DNA from: Myxococcota bacterium
GTDB lineage: Bacteria > Myxococcota_C > UBA6777
DNA length: 11,077 nucleotides
Assembly: GCA_963169055.1 (NCBI GenBank)
Contig: CAUJFU010000104.1
Coordinates: forward strand, 1 to 11,077
Direction: 5' to 3'
Shown here: piece by piece, positions 6,922 through 11,077 of the stretch
How the letters are laid out: each line of letters opens with the position of its first letter
Position numbering within the stretch: the first letter of the stretch is position 1
Program-made: the position numbers and the translations under genes
Notes under the pieces: generated by a model
What the model was told of the DNA's origin: nothing
What the model saw: only the letters and a program-made list of their open reading frames with translations
The model's database searches: none

Positions 6922-8738
6922 TCGCTTTGTATGTCTTGCTGTTGGTGTTGGCGCTGTTTGGCTTGCCGCTGTACATGGTGATCGGCGGTTTTGCGATGTT
7001 GATGGGGATTCAGCTCGGCCAAGATCCCGCGACCTTTTTTACCCAAGGATACGGGATGTTGGCGGATTCACCGACGCTGGTCAGCATTCCATTGTTCACC
7101 TTTGCGGGCTACTTGATGGCCGAAAGCAAGACGGGTGAGCGACTGGTGCGGTTGTTTGATGCGTTGCTCGGCTGGCTACCGGGGGGATTGACGATCCAGA
7201 TCGTGGTGGTTTGTTCGTTCTTCACGATCTTTACGGGTGCGTCGGGTGTGACGATCATCGCGCTTGGGATGTTGTTGTATCCTGTGTTGCTCAAGTCGCA
7301 TTATCCCGAAGAATACGCCTTGGGATTGTTGACAGCCTCGGGTTCGCTCGGCTTGTTGTTGCCGCCCAGTTTGCCGCTGATCATCTACGGTGTGATCGCC
7401 AAAACCGATATCCGTGCGCTGTTTTGGGCGGGGATCGTACCCGGGATCTTGATGATGGCGGTGCTGGTGTTTCACGGGATCTGGGTCAACGTCCACAATA
7501 CCCCCGGAAAACAGGGCGGAATGGTCGCTTATTTCAAAGCTGTGGGCGAAGGCTTGTTGTTGCTTGCGTTGGTGGTGGGCGTGGGGGGGTTGGCCTTCTA
7601 CTTCGTTCCGCTGCGGTGGTTAATGGGCGGTGTGGCTGGGGTGACGGTGCTTTTTTTCGCATGGAGCATCTTTTCGCCCAAACATCCGCTGTTTGAAAAG
7701 TACCCTTTGCTTGGTGCGCTGCGCGAGTCCAAGTGGGAAGCTGCATTGCCCCTATTGATCGGCTTTTTGTTACTCAATCAAGTAGTCGGGATTCCTGAGA
7801 TCGCCTTGTTGACAACCGCTTACATCTTTGTGGTCGAGGTTTGGATCTATCGGGATCTTGGGATCGTGCGAGATATCCCCCGTGTGAGCTTCCTTTCGCT
7901 CAAACTGGTGGGTTCGATCATCTTGATCCTGATGAGTGCGCTCGCCCTGAGCAACTTGTTGATCCTCCAAGAAGTCCCCGACAAACTCTTTGAAGCCATT
8001 AAGCCCGTCATTACGAACAAATGGATGTTCTTGTTGGCCCTCAACCTTTTTCTTTTGTTGGTGGGGTGCTTGTTGGATATCTTTTCTGCGATCCTTGTGG
8101 TGGTTCCGTTGGTGGTGCCGCTTGCCAATCGCTTTGGTGTGGATCCTGTTCACCTTGGCATCGTCTTTCTCGCCAATCTCGAACTCGGCTACATGACGCC
8201 GCCTGTCGGGATTAACTTGTTTATATCGAGCATGACCTTCAAAAAGCCCGTCCTTGCGCTGTATCGGATCTCGCTTCCGTTCTTGGGGCTGTTGGGCATC
8301 GCTTTGGTGCTGATCACCTACATCCCGGCACTCAGCTTGTGGTTGCCCCAAGTCACAGGAGCCACACAGCGCGCCCTGCCCAACCTCGATCAAAACCAAC
8401 CCTCCCAACGCCGCAACGAGATGATGGATCTGCTCAAAGACGACGGCAAAGACGACAAAAAAGGCGGAAAGAAGGGCAAAATCAAAGACGATACCAGCGA
8501 TATCGACGACGAAGAAGACAGCCCCTCTTCGCCCAAAAAACGAGGCCCAACACCACCCGCCCCCGCTCCTTCAAACGACGGTGGCATCGCCCCCGACGCC
8601 GCTCCTTCAAACGACGGTGGTAACGCCCCTGACACCACTCCCTCCGATGCGGTTTCGCCCAAAGAAAAAGCCTCCCCACGTCAGCCTCCACCCGCTCGCA
8701 AAAAAGCCAAAAGCGACGAGGACGACGAAGAACCCTGA
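6918..8738 (+). CDS. dctM: TRAP transporter large permease subunit DctM with insert and long charged tail
   Basis: The 606-residue product is well above the roughly 425-residue family norm. Signature parts are present: FTGASGVTIIALGMLLYP (105-122), GSLGLLLPPSLPLIIYG (142-158) and LGYMTPPVGINLF (423-435). These belong to the ion-coupled transport core. Two additions explain the length. Residues about 197-272 hold an extra stretch with two hydrophobic segments (212-230 and 236-252) before the half that begins near WEAALPLL. Residues 478-606 form a hydrophilic tail: Lys/Asp-rich, then Pro/Ala-rich with two 12-residue repeats, then acidic (DEDDEEP). GGGAGGTG (6906-6913) is the ribosome binding site, and the start overlaps dctQ. 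The core assignment is sure; the roles of the insert and tail are unknown. Confidence 0.92.
   Translation: MIALYVLLLVLALFGLPLYMVIGGFAMLMGIQLGQDPATFFTQGYGMLADSPTLVSIPLFTFAGYLMAESKTGERLVRLFDALLGWLPGGLTIQIVVVCSFFTIFTGASGVTIIALGMLLYPVLLKSHYPEEYALGLLTASGSLGLLLPPSLPLIIYGVIAKTDIRALFWAGIVPGILMMAVLVFHGIWVNVHNTPGKQGGMVAYFKAVGEGLLLLALVVGVGGLAFYFVPLRWLMGGVAGVTVLFFAWSIFSPKHPLFEKYPLLGALRESKWEAALPLLIGFLLLNQVVGIPEIALLTTAYIFVVEVWIYRDLGIVRDIPRVSFLSLKLVGSIILILMSALALSNLLILQEVPDKLFEAIKPVITNKWMFLLALNLFLLLVGCLLDIFSAILVVVPLVVPLANRFGVDPVHLGIVFLANLELGYMTPPVGINLFISSMTFKKPVLALYRISLPFLGLLGIALVLITYIPALSLWLPQVTGATQRALPNLDQNQPSQRRNEMMDLLKDDGKDDKKGGKKGKIKDDTSDIDDEEDSPSSPKKRGPTPPAPAPSNDGGIAPDAAPSNDGGNAPDTTPSDAVSPKEKASPRQPPPARKKAKSDEDDEEP
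8565..8636 (+). repeat. 36-bp tandem repeat inside the dctM tail
   Basis: Two 36-base units (8565-8600 and 8601-8636) encode APSNDGG(I/N)APD(A/T). The first 21 bases of each unit are identical and the last part differs at a few sites. A third, weaker unit may begin at 8637 (TPSDAV). The period is a multiple of three, so copy number changes would keep the frame. Confidence 0.85.
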
Positions 8739-8787
8739 CCCCTTCCATCCCAAGGCACCCTGATACCGAACCAAGGCAGGTTTTCGT

Positions 8788-10770
8788 ATGGAATGGTTCC
8801 CCCTTGCGCAACTCCTCCCTGACTTCCCTAAAACCTCGTCGGCTGGGCACATCCACCTGCGCGTCGATCAGCTTGCTCCGCTGTCCCTCGAAGGATGGGC
8901 ATTTCTCGCGATCCAGCCTACCCATGAAACACAAGCCAAACGCTGGATGGCCGAACACTCCGACAATTTCCAGTTTTTCTTTCGTATGCTCTATGGCGAA
9001 GAGATGCCCCATACGGAACTGGAGGCGGATCGGTTGTATCTCTGCCTTGAGATGCAGCGCCGCCGCCTCCACCAGTCCTATCAAGCGGTGTTGCAAGCTC
9101 TCGCACAACTGGCTCCTTGCCTCGAAGCATCGGCCTTTTTCCTCAAAGAAGAACACTCTTCCACTCTCGACTTTTTCCACACAACAAACGGCCAGATCTT
9201 CGGTACACGCCACACCTGCGCAAGCGATTGCGAAGATGATATCCTCCGCACTTACGATGCGATCGTCGAACAAGCTCCCAACGATCAAGCTCTACGCGAA
9301 TTCGTCTCGTTACGCCGCCTAGGGGTCGTATCCGACTTTATCGACCAACTCTTTGCACAACACAGCGAGGGCCTCTCCCTCGCCTCTCCTCTTCCTCTTT
9401 CCCTCGAAGTCAAGCTCCATGTGATCGCCGAAGGACTTCAACGGGCCGCAGCCCATACACCCGATGCGATCGACGTTTGGCACCAATGGGCGCGATTTGC
9501 AGTCTGGTTTGGTGACCCCGCCACCATCGAAGAAGCCTTTGAATCCGTCTATCGTCTCGATCCTTCGGACCCTTGGGTTCACTTCGATCACGCCGTCTAC
9601 CTCTGGCAGCAAGGCCGCCTTCAAGAGGCCATGTCCCACCACCATCACTTCCTCGCCGCCGAACCCCACGACCCCCTCGGGCTACTCTTTGCCGGCTTCC
9701 TCTACACCAAAGAAGCCATGCACGAAGACGCTTATTCGATCTGGCAAGAACTCGATCAACAAGTCGACAGCCTACTTTCCGACCTCTCCCGTTGGAAAGA
9801 TCTCCAACGCCCCGAATACGCCGCCGATCTGCTCGCCCTCTGGCTCCAGCACGCCCATCACTTCCTCACACCACAAGCCCACGCACAAGCCTATCTACAG
9901 GCCGCCTTGCTCCTACAAACATGGCAGCCTTGGGAATCTCTCTCCCCCATCCACCGCGATATCGTCGCCCTCTGGCTCCAACAAGCCCACCTTCTCCATC
10001 CCGACGATCCGCAGATCGCCCTCCACACCGCACGCACTCTCCGAAAACAAGGCCAGATCGAACAAGCCCACCACACCTTGCAACAGGCCCACCAACAACA
10101 CCCCCTCGACACAGATATCCTCTTTCTTCTCGCACAGATCTGCACACAACAAGAGCGTCATCAAGATGCCGCGCTTTATCTGCGCCGTTTGCTCGCACAA
10201 ACCAAACACCGCGACGATGACAACACCACTCTCTACAAAGCCCAGCTTGCCGCCGTTTTGGAAAGCGAGGCACAGCGCCTCTGGCTCGAAGAAGATTATG
10301 AAGCCGCTGAATCCGCTTATGACCAGATCCTCGCCGTCTACGAAGACTCCTTTATCCCCCCCGGACTCGAAACCCCTTGGCTTCAAAAAGCCCGATTGCG
10401 CCTGCGCGAAGACAAAAAAGGTCTCGCTCTCGCTTGCGCTCGAAAAGCCCTCTCCATCCACCCCGCCTCCGTTTCGGCCAACGCCCTCGCAGCCTATATC
10501 CTCGCCCATCTCGATCGCTTCTCCGAAGCCCTCCCACTCGCCCAACGCGCTGTCTCACAAGGCCCTCACGATCCCTTTGCCCTTTACGCACTCGCCTGTA
10601 TCTTTGCCATGACGGGCCGCCGCAAAGAAGCCATCCCCCTCCTTGAACGCGCCCTCCTCGCCAACCCCTCCCTCCGCCACGAAGCCGCCCAAGAAGCCTT
10701 GCTCCAACGCCTCCACGCGCTCTCTCTCTTTTGGCGACTGCTCGACGAACCCGAACTCCCTTCCTCTTGA
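8788..10770 (+). CDS. Large TPR protein of unknown function
   Basis: The 660-residue product has no signal peptide and no membrane segment, so it is probably cytoplasmic. Residues 1-200 form an unrecognised, mostly helical domain (HIHLRVDQLAPLSLEGWAF; EADRLYLCLEMQRRRLHQSY). From about 225 to 630 there are many TPR-type helix pairs, with the usual small/aromatic pattern clear at 229-295, 406-475 and 528-630 (for example AAYILAHLDRFSEALPLAQRAV and RRKEAIPLLERALLANPSL). TPR arrays bind other proteins; no enzyme motif is seen. AAGGCAGG (8773-8780) precedes ATG 8788 by 7 nt. It starts 49 nt after dctM with no terminator between, so it may be part of the TRAP operon, though its codons (CTC, GCC, CCC) differ from the TTG/GTG-rich core of dctM. 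Confidence 0.85.
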   Translation: MEWFPLAQLLPDFPKTSSAGHIHLRVDQLAPLSLEGWAFLAIQPTHETQAKRWMAEHSDNFQFFFRMLYGEEMPHTELEADRLYLCLEMQRRRLHQSYQAVLQALAQLAPCLEASAFFLKEEHSSTLDFFHTTNGQIFGTRHTCASDCEDDILRTYDAIVEQAPNDQALREFVSLRRLGVVSDFIDQLFAQHSEGLSLASPLPLSLEVKLHVIAEGLQRAAAHTPDAIDVWHQWARFAVWFGDPATIEEAFESVYRLDPSDPWVHFDHAVYLWQQGRLQEAMSHHHHFLAAEPHDPLGLLFAGFLYTKEAMHEDAYSIWQELDQQVDSLLSDLSRWKDLQRPEYAADLLALWLQHAHHFLTPQAHAQAYLQAALLLQTWQPWESLSPIHRDIVALWLQQAHLLHPDDPQIALHTARTLRKQGQIEQAHHTLQQAHQQHPLDTDILFLLAQICTQQERHQDAALYLRRLLAQTKHRDDDNTTLYKAQLAAVLESEAQRLWLEEDYEAAESAYDQILAVYEDSFIPPGLETPWLQKARLRLREDKKGLALACARKALSIHPASVSANALAAYILAHLDRFSEALPLAQRAVSQGPHDPFALYALACIFAMTGRRKEAIPLLERALLANPSLRHEAAQEALLQRLHALSLFWRLLDEPELPSS

Positions 10771-10844
10771 TGGCCACACCCGACCTCATCGTGCGCTCGT
10801 TCGCCCAACCCAAGAATTCTTCTGATCGAAGCGACGCTGTTTCC

Positions 10845-10965
10845 AAAACCCCGTGTTCGTGCCTACTCAAGCGACAGGGTCGCTGGTTTGAAAAACGATG
10901 ATCTGTTCGCCAACACGGGGTCAAGGGGGCAAAGCTCCCTTGTGGGGTGTGGGGCCGCGCCCCAT
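10845..10965 (-). repeat. Structured palindromic repeat, right copy (inverted)
   Basis: Read on the minus strand, this copy follows the left copy (126-247) almost base for base with one indel. TGGGGC/GCCCCA (10950-10955 with 10959-10964) is the first hairpin. CAAGGGGGC/GCTCCCTTG (10922-10930 with 10934-10942, one G-T) is the second. ACCCCGTGTT (10848-10857) pairs perfectly with AACACGGGGT (10912-10921), and the conserved box CTCAAGCGAC lies at 10866-10875. It sits 75 nt after the large TPR gene and could end that transcript. Confidence 0.8.
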
Positions 10966-11077
10966 ACGCGCCTTGTTAAGGCGGAAACACCGGAGAATCG
11001 AGAATGATCGCTCTTTCTTTTGTCGGCCCCCCATGTCCGTTCGCGGCTCGATGTCCCGATACACGGGCGGTTCGCGA
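10921..11077 (-). CDS. Possible C-terminal end of a minus-strand gene running in from the right (partial)
   Basis: From the right edge a minus frame is open for 51 codons to TGA (10923-10921). It reads REPPVYRDIEPRTDMGGRQ and then KKERSFSILRCFR before entering the structured repeat, where it encodes NKARMGRGPTPHKGALPP. The first 34 codons have a protein-like mix of charged residues and mostly G/C third positions. The last part is simply the repeat read in this frame. No family is recognised. A competing plus-strand start at ATG 11004 (GGAG 8 nt before it, 24 codons to the edge) has poorer codon use. Confidence 0.3.
   Translation of the reverse strand, partial: REPPVYRDIEPRTDMGGRQKKERSFSILRCFRLNKARMGRGPTPHKGALPP

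Noticed and set aside
9464-10612. 382-codon plus frame and a 215-codon frame inside the large TPR gene
   Set aside because: They are Ser/Pro/Thr- and Arg-rich shadows produced by the C-ending codons of the true frame.
11004-11077. Plus-strand start MIALSFVGPPCPF... at the right edge with GGAG 8 nt upstream
   Set aside because: Only 24 codons are visible with about half G/C third positions, and the minus-strand frame over the same bases looks more protein-like.

Overview
The window reads as a bacterial chromosome segment. The codon use, a four-gene TRAP transporter locus with a TatT-type TPR lipoprotein, and large TPR proteins of unknown role suggest a myxobacteria-like or other 'deltaproteobacterial' lineage. 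That placement is an inference from gene content only. I see no plasmid, phage or IS genes.

Layout, left to right. Bases 2-79 hold the last 25 codons of a plus-strand gene that enters from outside. Bases 80-437 are intergenic and hold the left copy of a structured repeat of about 120 bp. Bases 438-2621 encode an RlmKL-type 23S rRNA methyltransferase; its RlmK half looks intact, but its RlmL half has lost the SAM-binding and catalytic signature residues. Bases 2622-2982 hold a minus-strand relic of a UPF0175 antitoxin / PIN-type toxin pair, a fragment of the same repeat, and half of a 34-bp tandem duplication. Bases 2983-3612 (minus) encode a 209-residue TPR-like protein that ends inside that duplication. 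Bases 3613-4211 are a long divergent intergenic region with one good sigma70-type promoter at its right end.

From that promoter runs the main operon: tatT-like lipoprotein (4212-5144), dctP/tatP-like periplasmic binding protein (5188-6186), dctQ (6268-6921) and dctM (6918-8738), followed 49 nt later by a gene for a 660-residue TPR protein of unknown function (8788-10770). The first four make a TPR-associated TRAP (TPAT) transporter as described in Treponema: TatT and the binding protein act in the periplasm, and DctQ and DctM form the ion-coupled membrane importer. The substrate cannot be read from the sequence. The fifth gene may be co-transcribed.

The right end (10771-11077) carries the second copy of the structured repeat, inverted relative to the first, and a possible C-terminus of a minus-strand gene that enters from the right.

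The points I find most unusual are the half-dead RlmKL, the DctM with two additions (a membrane insert and a 129-residue charged tail with a 36-bp tandem repeat), the buried toxin-antitoxin relic, the paired hairpin repeat with compensatory changes, and a strong local excess of GATC caused by G-ending codons before isoleucine.
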